Positions 21,667 through 28,588 of a DNA stretch of 28,588 nt are shown in pieces; within the stretch, counting starts at the first letter, position 1, and every line of letters starts with the position of its first letter. The stretch comes from an uncultured Acetatifactor sp. (lineage in GTDB: Bacteria; Bacillota; Clostridia; Lachnospirales; Lachnospiraceae), in NCBI GenBank assembly GCA_910585805.1, contig CAJUFB010000030.1, forward strand, positions 1 to 28,588, given 5' to 3'. The notes under the pieces were generated by a model, which saw only the letters and a program-made list of their open reading frames with translations, made no database searches and was not told the DNA's origin. Both the position numbers and the translations under genes were made by a program.

Positions 21667-23229
21667 GTGAAATTAACTGATTTATTAAAGTACGACAATA
21701 TTGTAATACAGTGTCATGACAAGCCGGATGCAGACGCCATTGCCAGCGGATTTGTCCTGTTGCGCTACCTGGAAAAAAACGGGAAATCCCCCAGGCTGGT
21801 CTACTCAGGTACTCAGAGAATAACCAGAGGCAATCTGCACGAAATGATCCACAGGTTTGAAATCCCTTTAGCGTATGAGGAGCAGCCCGAAGAGGACGCG
21901 GAGCTTCTGGTGACAGTGGACTGCCGGGCCGGCGAGCGCAATGTCACGGCGCTGCCTTATCGGAACCTGGCTGTCATTGACCATCACACAGTCAAGGCCG
22001 GGGAATCCCTGCCGGAACTCCATGAAGTGCGCACAGAGGATGATGGCTACGCTTCCTGCGCCACGGTTCTGTGGGCTATGCTGAAAGAAGCCAATTTCCC
22101 CGTGGAAACGGACAGCCAGATGCCTACTATCCTGTATTACGGCCTTTATATGGATACCCAGGAGCTGAAAACAGCCCGGAAGATGGACAAGGAAATGCTG
22201 GATCAACTGCAGTATGATATGGATATTGTGACGGAACTCCAGGGTATCAACCTGTCCCCGGAAGAAATCCGCATCACCGGACGGGCCTACGACGGCCTGC
22301 ATATCAATCCCAAACACCACTTCGCGGTAGCCCAGGTGGAACCCTGCGATCCCGATATTCTGGGCATTGTAGGGGATGAACTGATGAAGGTGGCAGGCGT
22401 GGATGTCAGCGCGGCTTACTGTATTCTGGAAGGGGACCAGGGCGTGAAAGTTTCCGTGCGCTGCCGCAGGAAAGGATACAGCGCGGCGGATCTGATCCAT
22501 TGGCTGGTCAGAGGGCTGGGGAATGACGGCGGCGGATCGCCGACCAAGGCTGCAGGCCGGCTTCCCAGAGGCCTGATCGAGGAAGCCTGCGCAGGCGATG
22601 ATTGGGATGATCTGAGCGGCGCGACAGGCCGGCTGATTTACAGGATGCTCGCCGACTATTTTGAGATTCCCGGGAAACGAATCCGGACAGGGGAATACAG
22701 CCCGGAAAAGGTATTGGAAATCTGCGGCCGGGAGGCAGTCCTCTGCCGCAAGAAGAAAGTCCCTGTGGGCTATGTGAAGGCGACGGACATATTCGATGAG
22801 GGGGAGGAAATCCTGCTTCGGATGCTGGAGGGGGATGTCCGGAAGAAGGTGACGCCGGAGCTTTATTTCATGATCGGCGTGGACGGTGAAATCTATCACA
22901 ACCAGGAGTCTGCACTGCACAGAAATTATGACTTGTCAGAGAAGCCTTTCTCCATTGACCCGGAAAGTCCCTGGCAGCCGAAAGTATTTCGCTACGCCAA
23001 CCGGAAAGCCGTATTGCTGGCTCCCCATGCCAGAACATGCATTGCCAGGGACGGAGCCATGATCTGGGCCGGGCAGCTGAATGGCCGGACGGAGGTGCTG
23101 ACGAAATGGGGCGAGTGGCATCTGGGCGAAGCCGGAGACTGGCTGGCCAGCCAGGACACTGACCGTCAGGATATCTACATCATCAGAAAGGCAATCTTCG
23201 AAAGGACATACGAGAAGGCTGAGGGTTGA
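21667..23229 (+). CDS. DHH-family phosphoesterase with extra C-terminal domain
   Basis: 520 residues from GTG 21667 (SD AAGGAGG 9 nt upstream, promoter at 21611). DHH domain: HDKPDADAIAS (17-27), VTVDCRAG (D85), IDHHT (D105-H107) and YGLYMDTQ (D163). The DHHA1-like part shows GGGSPTKAAG at 288-297 where GGGHxxAAG is usual. Family members cleave phosphodiesters, such as nanoRNA (NrnA) or cyclic dinucleotides (GdpP, PDE). No membrane segment or sensor is present, so a cytosolic enzyme is likely. The C-terminal 180 residues end in GEWHLGEAGDWLAS...YIIRKAIFERTY, which resembles PGDYG-type domains; its role is unknown to me. It is the last plus-strand gene of the block and faces the ABC fragment. 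Confidence 0.82.
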   Translation: MKLTDLLKYDNIVIQCHDKPDADAIASGFVLLRYLEKNGKSPRLVYSGTQRITRGNLHEMIHRFEIPLAYEEQPEEDAELLVTVDCRAGERNVTALPYRNLAVIDHHTVKAGESLPELHEVRTEDDGYASCATVLWAMLKEANFPVETDSQMPTILYYGLYMDTQELKTARKMDKEMLDQLQYDMDIVTELQGINLSPEEIRITGRAYDGLHINPKHHFAVAQVEPCDPDILGIVGDELMKVAGVDVSAAYCILEGDQGVKVSVRCRRKGYSAADLIHWLVRGLGNDGGGSPTKAAGRLPRGLIEEACAGDDWDDLSGATGRLIYRMLADYFEIPGKRIRTGEYSPEKVLEICGREAVLCRKKKVPVGYVKATDIFDEGEEILLRMLEGDVRKKVTPELYFMIGVDGEIYHNQESALHRNYDLSEKPFSIDPESPWQPKVFRYANRKAVLLAPHARTCIARDGAMIWAGQLNGRTEVLTKWGEWHLGEAGDWLASQDTDRQDIYIIRKAIFERTYEKAEG

Positions 23230-23250
23230 GTACATGAGCTTAAATGGAAC

Positions 23251-23367
23251 TCATTTTTGATTTCGGATGGCTTCCTGAACCCTGCCCCTGTCGCTGCTCT
23301 GGTTCAACACGATATTTTCCTCCATGGTGAAGGCCAGCAGCCGGAAATCCTGGAACACTACGGACAT
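23251..23367 (-). pseudogene. fragment of an ABC transporter ATPase (Q-loop region)
   Basis: 38 residues: SVVFQDFRLLAFTMEENIVL is a typical Q-loop and following segment of ABC exporter ATPase domains. There is no Walker A or signature motif on either side. The fragment begins within the last codons of the AI-2E-type permease gene in another frame, so it marks a deletion or rearrangement junction. Confidence 0.7.
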
Positions 23368-24410
23368 TCCGGCTGTATTCGCTTCTCCAGGCTCACATAA
23401 CACTGATATATTATAACAAATCCCAAGGGTCCTCCGATAATTCCCCAGAGTCCAAATAACTTGATTCCGGCATAGATCGACACCAGGATCGCAATGGGAG
23501 ACACGCCCACCTTTTTGCCGATCAGCTTCGGCTCCAACAGTTCCCTGATAAAAATGCAGACCACATATACCACCAGGCATACCGCCGCCCTGACATAATT
23601 CCCTAAAAACAGCTGCTGCAGTCCAAGGGGCACAAGCACCACTCCCGTCCCGATAAACGGCAGCGCGTCCAGCACCCCCGCCAGCAGTCCCCAAAGAATG
23701 CCGTTCCTTATCCCGCTGACTCCAAGCGCCGACGCCGTAAACACTCCTATGATGCTCATGATAATTACCTGGGCTTTCACATAAGTAGCGATATACCGGA
23801 TGATCCCACATATGATTTCCAGAAAAACATGACATTCCTCCCGCTCCAGCAGCCTGTTCATGATCTCATCATAATCTTTTGCCAGGAGAATTGTGGCAAT
23901 CAGAAAAGTCACCATAAAACCGCCTACCATGCCGATCGCCTTCACGCAGACCAGCGACTGTGATACCATATCCGGCAGGAACTGCAGCTGAAAATAGTCA
24001 ATCCCCTCCTGAATCCTTGCGTACAAAAGCTGCTCCAGATACAGATTATTTACGCCCAGCCATTTTCCCACCACATTACAGCTGTCATGTACAAACAGAG
24101 ACAATTCTGTCTCCAGTGAATCCAGTCCCTTCATCAGTCCGGGCAGACTCCCCACGATCCAGGAAAATAATATCCACAGCAGCGCCGCAAGGATACCGCC
24201 TGCCAGGATCAGCAGCAGAAGGGCTCCGATCTGCCTGTGAATTTTCAGCTTTTTCTGCATTTTCTGCAGCAAAGACCCGAATATGGTCACAAACAGGATG
24301 GCCGTCAGCACCGGCGCTGTCAAAGGCGCGATCACTTTCAGAAAAAAATAAACTGCCCCTGTCAAAAGGAGCAGCATCAGCAATCTGTTTTGTTTGATTT
24401 TTTCTATCAT
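23358..24410 (-). CDS. AI-2E family membrane protein (PF01594 type)
   Basis: 350 residues with about seven or eight hydrophobic helices (LLMLLLLTGAVYFFL; IGALLLLILAGGILAALLWI; GGFMVTFLIATILLAKD; IIMSIIGVFTASALG) and the family's conserved C-terminal blocks DALPFIGTGVVLVPLG and IRELLEPKLIGKKVGVSPI, then WGIIGGPLGFVII. The family includes exporters and Na+/H+ antiporters; despite the name most do not handle AI-2. Start is ATG 24410 with GGGGGA upstream; an ATG at 24425 is an alternative. The last codons coincide with a junction to an ABC-ATPase fragment, so the extreme C-terminus (RIQPECP) may not be original. Confidence 0.82.
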   Translation of the reverse strand: MIEKIKQNRLLMLLLLTGAVYFFLKVIAPLTAPVLTAILFVTIFGSLLQKMQKKLKIHRQIGALLLLILAGGILAALLWILFSWIVGSLPGLMKGLDSLETELSLFVHDSCNVVGKWLGVNNLYLEQLLYARIQEGIDYFQLQFLPDMVSQSLVCVKAIGMVGGFMVTFLIATILLAKDYDEIMNRLLEREECHVFLEIICGIIRYIATYVKAQVIIMSIIGVFTASALGVSGIRNGILWGLLAGVLDALPFIGTGVVLVPLGLQQLFLGNYVRAAVCLVVYVVCIFIRELLEPKLIGKKVGVSPIAILVSIYAGIKLFGLWGIIGGPLGFVIIYQCYVSLEKRIQPECP

Positions 24411-24580
24411 ACCAATCCCCCGCATATCTTTACGTTCCAATGCCTCAGTACGCCTGATGTGCAGCATCCCGGGCACCGCCCGCTTACCGCAAGGCATCCG
24501 TCCGGCTGAGAGCAGGGACATATTATGCTGAAACACACCGTTTTCATGCTGCTTTATTAGTATGATATTTTTTCTTTCAT

Positions 24581-25408
24581 TCAAAACTGTGAAAATAAGG
24601 AAAAAACTTCCCCCTTGGGGCTGATATGAAAATCCATTTTTCTTCCGGTGGCAGGATGCACAAATTCCAGCCGATACGCGCAGAGCGCCACATTGCGGAC
24701 GTTCAGCCTCCGTCCCGCTTCTATGCTCTCTTCGTTCCCATATTTCAAATCGCCAAGCAGAGGCGTTCCGCCATGGGCCATCTGGGCGCGTATTTGATGA
24801 AATCGCCCGGTTTCAAGCCGGATATCCGCCAGGGCAGTATCCGAAGCACCCACAGTCTGTAAAATGCAATATCGAAGGCTGGCTTTACGCGCATCCGGAC
24901 GTATCAGTTTTCCCGGATGCTTTTTCCGCGTTTTCTCCGCTTCTTCTGTCCCTCTGTCCTTTCCGGTCCTTCCTGTCGCATCATGGTCAAGAGCTTCCTG
25001 TCTCTCTGAACGGCATTCCACAATCTCCGCCCTGCCGTCTTTTTTGCAGAGATAATCTACCAGTTCTCCGCTTGCCTCCACAGGGCGTCCATATAAAACC
25101 GCATAATAATGTTTACAGAACCCCGTCTCCTCTTCCTGTTTCCGCAGCTGTGCGCTCAAGCCGGAAGCCGCCTTCGGATTCTTTGCAAATACCAGCAGCC
25201 CCTCCACAGGCTGATCCAGGCGGTGAATCACCCCCAGATATGGCACTGACTGCACGTTTTTCCCTGCCCGGAATTCGGTCTGCCGTATATAATTTTTCAA
25301 TTCACTGACCACGTCCTGACACCCCACACTGGCAGTCTGCGTTGCAAGTCCTGCCGGCTTATACACCACCAGCACGTCGTCATCCTCATATATGATTTCT
25401 GTTCTCAT
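24581..25408 (-). CDS. RNA pseudouridine synthase, RluA/RluD family
   Basis: 275 residues from ATG 25408 (SD AAGGGA). Family motifs: VYKPAGLATQ (15-24), catalytic HRLDQPVEGLLVFAK (D65), ETGRFHQIRAQMAH and LLGDLKYG. No S4 domain precedes the catalytic domain, as in the RluA/TruC-like short forms. The enzyme isomerises uridine to pseudouridine in rRNA or tRNA; the target site cannot be read. A basic, low-similarity insert (about residues 140-180) lies between the motifs. A GTG at 25447 is an alternative start, but its SD would be too close. It lies 43 nt after the RsmF-like gene, so the two probably form an operon of RNA-modifying enzymes. Confidence 0.88.
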   Translation of the reverse strand: MRTEIIYEDDDVLVVYKPAGLATQTASVGCQDVVSELKNYIRQTEFRAGKNVQSVPYLGVIHRLDQPVEGLLVFAKNPKAASGLSAQLRKQEEETGFCKHYYAVLYGRPVEASGELVDYLCKKDGRAEIVECRSERQEALDHDATGRTGKDRGTEEAEKTRKKHPGKLIRPDARKASLRYCILQTVGASDTALADIRLETGRFHQIRAQMAHGGTPLLGDLKYGNEESIEAGRRLNVRNVALCAYRLEFVHPATGRKMDFHISPKGEVFSLFSQF

Positions 25409-25451
25409 CCCAAGATTCCCTTGTCCTGTGCCGTTTCTACTATGCACCCTT

Positions 25452-27158
25452 TCAGGATTCCCTAAAATCCTTTCGCCTCAAACCGATGGGATAATGATTT
25501 TTCATGATCCCGCCGGCCAGCTTTCCCCATCCGATACTGAAGCCCTCCACACAGATCAGATACCAGCCTTTCTCTCCCTCCGCAGGAAAAGTCTGCCCTT
25601 TAAGCCAGGCCTCCGCAAGCGGATCGCGGGAATCCAGATCCCACACATGTGCTGCATATTCCGGCGGCAATGCCAGCGCCAGCGCATGGGAAGGCTCAAA
25701 GCGATTCTTCTTCCATTCACCGAGATGCAGTCCCGGGCGAAGCACCTTCAGCCCGCTCAGAGACGGCATTCCCTCCGGAACCAGATATACATGATCCCCG
25801 AATCTGATCTGTCGGACTTCCTCCCCCATTCCAACCATCCTGCCTATCTCCGAAAAAAGCCCGCTCTCTCCTGCCTTTTTCACAGAAACGGAAAAACGTA
25901 TATTTTCATCGCAAAAGGAGAACAATGCCTCCGTTTCCTTATCCTGCTCCCTTTGCGTACCCTTCGCCGGGCGCTTTGGATATCGAAGCTGCTTTCTTTC
26001 TATCGGCCTCTCCTGTTTCCCCTCTTTCAGGCGCATCGGCTTCTCCGCACCGTATTCTGTTCCCATTGCCTTCTCACGCCAATCCGCTGCCGCGAGACCG
26101 CAATCCTTCTGCAGCAAAGCGGCAAAATGCCCCTCTCCGCGAATACGCTGCGGCCACATCCGCAGTGTTCGTTCCAAATGAAAATCCAGCGCTTCACTCC
26201 CTGTCACAGCTTCTCCGGACATGACACATTCCAGATACGCTGCGGAACCGTCACAATCCGCCAGCCCAATCCGTTCTTTCTCTACAGGCAAAATAACAAA
26301 TTCCCTGTGACGCCCCAGGAATCTGACTATGCTCCCCTCATCCTCTTCCGGGGCAAATGTACATGTCGAATATACCAGCTTCCCTCCAGGGCGCAGCATC
26401 CTTGCCGCCTGGTCCAGTATTCCGTCCTGACGCTGCGCACAGATTTCCACGTTCTCAGGACTCCACTCATCACATGCCGCCTCGTTTTTGCGGAACATCC
26501 CCTCTCCCGAACAGGGTGCGTCCACCAGCACTTTATCAAAATATCCGGGGAAAAATTCCGCCAGGCGCTCCGGCGTCTCGTTTGTGACACAGGCATTGCA
26601 GATCCCCATCCGCTCTATATTTTCCGATAATATCTTCGCCCGGACCGGATGAATCTCATTGCACACCAGGATTCCCTGCCCCTGCAGCTTCGCCGCGATC
26701 TGGGTACTCTTCCCGCCGGGAGCGGCGCACAGATCCAATACACGCTCCCCCGGCTTCACATCAAGCAATTCCGCAGGTGCCATGGCACTGGGTTCCTGAA
26801 TATAATACACTCCGGCGTCGTGAAGGGGATGTCGTCCCGGTTGGTCCATTTCACGGTAATAACAGCAGTTCTCGGCCCAGGTTACTTTCGTCAGATGCGC
26901 GAAACCTGTATCGATACTCCCCTGCCCTTTCAGGCAGCCATCCGCCATAATGCCGCCGTTTGCCGCACCATGTTTCCCGTCCACACCGGATCCAACCCCT
27001 GCCGTGTACTTCGAGGCCGCGCTGTACCCATCCACCCCTTTTTTCAGCGCATTCAGGCGCAGAGCCCGGCTTCGTGCCTCTCCAAGGCTCTCCAGAAACA
27101 CTCCGTATTCTTCTCCCAACATCCGCCGCATTCTTTCTTTAAATAATTCTGGCAGCAT
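25452..27158 (-). CDS. rsmF: RsmB/NOP2-family RNA (cytosine-C5) methyltransferase, RsmF-like
   Basis: 568 residues. SAM site LDLCAAPGGKSTQIAA (141-156), IQEPSAMAPAELL upstream of it, motif IV DAPCSGEGMFRK (C216) and motif VI YSTCTFAPEEDE (C266, the catalytic cysteine by family rule). After the catalytic domain comes a C-terminal region of about 180 residues ending in GWGKLAGGIMKNHYPIGLRR, typical of RsmF/YebU-like enzymes that make m5C in 16S rRNA; the exact position is not determinable. A Gly/Ser-rich low-complexity stretch (about 42-88) is inserted in the N-terminal part and makes the protein longer than common relatives (450-480). The start ATG has SD GGGAGAGG. The pseudouridine synthase gene follows. 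Confidence 0.85.
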   Translation of the reverse strand: MLPELFKERMRRMLGEEYGVFLESLGEARSRALRLNALKKGVDGYSAASKYTAGVGSGVDGKHGAANGGIMADGCLKGQGSIDTGFAHLTKVTWAENCCYYREMDQPGRHPLHDAGVYYIQEPSAMAPAELLDVKPGERVLDLCAAPGGKSTQIAAKLQGQGILVCNEIHPVRAKILSENIERMGICNACVTNETPERLAEFFPGYFDKVLVDAPCSGEGMFRKNEAACDEWSPENVEICAQRQDGILDQAARMLRPGGKLVYSTCTFAPEEDEGSIVRFLGRHREFVILPVEKERIGLADCDGSAAYLECVMSGEAVTGSEALDFHLERTLRMWPQRIRGEGHFAALLQKDCGLAAADWREKAMGTEYGAEKPMRLKEGKQERPIERKQLRYPKRPAKGTQREQDKETEALFSFCDENIRFSVSVKKAGESGLFSEIGRMVGMGEEVRQIRFGDHVYLVPEGMPSLSGLKVLRPGLHLGEWKKNRFEPSHALALALPPEYAAHVWDLDSRDPLAEAWLKGQTFPAEGEKGWYLICVEGFSIGWGKLAGGIMKNHYPIGLRRKDFRES

Positions 27159-27440
27159 ATTTCCTCTCCCATAACCGACAATCTATTCTTCTCCTTATGG
27201 AAAAATATGTGTGCCTTCTGTTGATCACAAGGTCTGTTTTCACATAAACACCATTCCTTAAAGAGAACTGCACTTTCTGACATATGCTGCCATTTTAACA
27301 CAATCCGCTTCTGAATGAAAGTATTTCGGGCAAATGTAAACCTTCTGCCCATGTTTCATTTATGGTGGTGCCGCGAAGCCCGGGGCATGGAGTTTTACTG
27401 TGAAGATGCACACAAACCCGCAAGGCGTGCCGCCTTTGGG
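27159..27440. other. non-coding stretch upstream of the RsmF-like gene
   Basis: No gene is supported. A minus-strand -10-like TAAAAT (27297-27292) lies about 135 nt before the RsmF-like start, but no clear -35 is seen. The part at 27360-27440 is GC-rich and could be a decayed coding segment. Otherwise nothing is recognised. Confidence 0.5.
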
Positions 27441-27482
27441 AAAACAAAGGACTGCGGTTTTTCCCGGCAGCCCTTTGTTTTT
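27441..27482 (-). terminator. intrinsic terminator of the cell-wall-binding protein gene
   Basis: A 15-bp stem (AAAACAAAGGACTGC with GCAGCCCTTTGTTTT, one G-T pair) and an 11-nt loop, 16 nt beyond the stop codon. On the minus strand it is followed by TTTTCC; on the plus strand a T-run also follows. Confidence 0.8.
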
Positions 27483-27497
27483 CGGTTCTTTAAAGTT

Positions 27498-28588
27498 TTA
27501 GTTTCTATGTCCGGTTTCGTACCGTCTGCTCCGCTTCCCAACCTGAATTCCGGTGTCTGCATCGAATCGGTACTCTTTGCCGTCGATAACCGCTATGCCC
27601 TTCGCCATTGTGCCATACACCAGGTCAAAGTACCAGGTTCCGTCTTCTGTGGTATCCCATCCCTTTACCATGTGGCCATTGGCATCATAGCGCACCCATT
27701 TACCGGTTCCGTCCTCGTTCTCAGCCCAACTGCCTGCGTCTGACTCCATGTACACATCCTTGCTTACCGCTTTCCTTCCGCCGTCCACGGCATCCAGCCA
27801 ATACCATGCATCTGAGCCGGGATCATAGATTTCCTTCCCCCTTCCTTCAATTCCCTGCTTCACGCCTTCTTCATACCAGTAACGGTTTCCGTCCTCCGTA
27901 GTAACCCATCCGAACACTGTACCCCATTCACATGGCTGTCCGGTACCGATACCCGATATCCTGTCAAAACAGTAAAGCTCTCCCCCAATCACGACATAGC
28001 CTTTCGCCATGGTACCGTAAACCGGGTCGAAATAATAATTCCCCGATTCTGTGCTGTCCCAACCTTTTACCATATGGCCGTCTGCATCATAGCGCACCCA
28101 CTTACCAGTTCCGTCTGCGTTCTCAGCCCAGCTGCCTGCAGACGATTCCAAATATACGTCCTTACTTACCGCTTTCTTACCGCCATCCACGGCATCCAGC
28201 CAATACCATGCATCAGAGGCAGCATCGTAGATTTCTTTGCCTCTTCCTTCAGTTCCCTGCTTCACGCCATTTTCATACCAATACTGGTTTCCTTCCGGTC
28301 CTGTTACCCATCCTCCAGGTACCTCAGTAGGGGCAGGTGTCGGTGCCGGTTCTGTCGGCCTGGTGCTCACCTCCGGCTTCGGACTTTCCTCCGGTTTTGT
28401 GCTTTCCTCCGGCTTCGGGCTTCCTTCCGGTTTGCTGCTTTCCTCCGGCTTCGGGCTTCCTTCCGGTTTGCTGCTCTCCTCCGGCTTCGGGCTTCTTTCC
28501 GGTTTGGCGCTCTCCTCCGGCTTCGGGCTTCCCTCCGGTTTGCTGCTCTCCTCCGGCTTCGGGCTTCTTTCCGGTTTGGCGCTCTCCT
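27498..28588 (-). CDS. surface protein with Pro-rich tandem repeats and cell-wall-binding modules, 5' end outside the window
   Basis: Partial: the frame is open to the window edge and the N-terminus lies beyond it. The visible part starts with six 12-residue repeats (ESSKPEGSPKPE-type), a short Thr/Pro linker (TEPAPTPAPTE), then two long homologous modules, about 27912-28313 and 27498-27911. Each carries GWVT...YWYE.GVKQG.EGRGKEIYD, DAWYWLDAVDGG.KAVSKDVY.ES, GKWVRYDA.GHMVKGWD and YFD.VYGTMAKG, the aromatic/Gly pattern of cell-wall-binding (choline-binding-like) repeats. Such modules hold extracellular hydrolases or adhesins to the envelope in Lachnospiraceae. The function of the missing N-terminal part is unknown. 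The GTG at 28370 is in frame but is not a likely start, because the upstream repeats share its frame. Confidence 0.85.
   Translation of the reverse strand, partial: ESAKPERSPKPEESSKPEGSPKPEESAKPERSPKPEESSKPEGSPKPEESSKPEGSPKPEESTKPEESPKPEVSTRPTEPAPTPAPTEVPGGWVTGPEGNQYWYENGVKQGTEGRGKEIYDAASDAWYWLDAVDGGKKAVSKDVYLESSAGSWAENADGTGKWVRYDADGHMVKGWDSTESGNYYFDPVYGTMAKGYVVIGGELYCFDRISGIGTGQPCEWGTVFGWVTTEDGNRYWYEEGVKQGIEGRGKEIYDPGSDAWYWLDAVDGGRKAVSKDVYMESDAGSWAENEDGTGKWVRYDANGHMVKGWDTTEDGTWYFDLVYGTMAKGIAVIDGKEYRFDADTGIQVGKRSRRYETGHRN
28371..28588 (-). repeat. 36-bp tandem repeat, six copies, coding for a Pro/Lys/Glu linker
   Basis: Exactly 36 bp per unit and 12 residues each. Reading from the window edge the units are ESAKPERSPKPE, ESSKPEGSPKPE, ESAKPERSPKPE, ESSKPEGSPKPE, ESSKPEGSPKPE, ESTKPEESPKPE. 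The array continues past the window edge by at least two bases. Confidence 0.95.

Noticed and set aside
21868..22920. 350-residue minus-strand frame inside the DHH gene
   Set aside because: Antisense shadow; the plus-strand gene has a strong promoter, SD and catalytic motifs.
23251..23835. 194-residue minus-strand frame covering the permease 3' end
   Set aside because: Only the last 38 codons have protein-like similarity (ABC ATPase); the rest is an off-frame reading of the permease gene.
28371..28588. Possible CRISPR array because of regular repeats
   Set aside because: The 36-bp units are directly adjacent with no spacers and code in frame for a Pro/Lys/Glu linker, so this is a coding tandem repeat.

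Overview
The window looks like chromosome from a member of the Bacillota, class Clostridia, most likely Lachnospiraceae. The grounds are gene content: a YhaM-type exoribonuclease, MutS2, a clostridial flavodiiron protein, an AAA-ATPase/PD-(D/E)XK fusion of the DUF1703 type with decayed relatives, and a surface protein with cell-wall-binding repeats. Shine-Dalgarno sequences are strong and GC is moderate. This is inference from gene families; no rRNA or tRNA gene is visible.

Layout. 1-661: an AT-rich AAA-type ATPase gene cut short by a 15-bp duplication carrying two in-frame stops. 767-6260: a minus-strand housekeeping block with rlmD-like (AT-rich C-terminal module), a flavodiiron protein, a YhaM-like exoribonuclease, and a membrane-anchored HtrA-like protein whose catalytic triad is lost. 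6481-6923: a decayed MFS transporter. 7333-10850: a compact sugar locus with an N-acetylhexosamine 1-kinase (NahK type) and a GH109-like NAD-binding protein, transcribed divergently from an AraC regulator. 10851-16821: an accessory strip with an HTH remnant, a full-length DUF1703 gene, two remnants of the same family sharing a promoter, a possible transposase remnant, a large lipoprotein with a solute-binding domain, and a small Cys-rich protein. 16853-23229: mutS2, an OmpR-type two-component system and a DHH-family phosphoesterase on the plus strand. 23251-28588: on the minus strand an ABC-ATPase fragment, an AI-2E-type permease, a pseudouridine synthase, an RsmF-like RNA methyltransferase and the 3' part of a repeat-rich cell-wall-binding protein that runs off the window.

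How the genes work together. Several concern RNA: RlmD-like, RsmF-like, the pseudouridine synthase and YhaM. The HtrA-like gene and yhaM are directly abutted and probably co-translated. The AraC/GH109-like/NahK set suggests handling of N-acetylhexosamines from host or dietary glycans. The DUF1703 remnant upstream of mutS2 keeps a good promoter and no visible terminator, so it may now drive mutS2.

No CRISPR array, riboswitch, complete insertion sequence or phage was recognised. The most unusual items are the triad-less HtrA-like protein joined to yhaM, the DUF1703 family with its duplication beside the nuclease motif and its end-only remnants, and the face-to-face promoters of the sugar locus.
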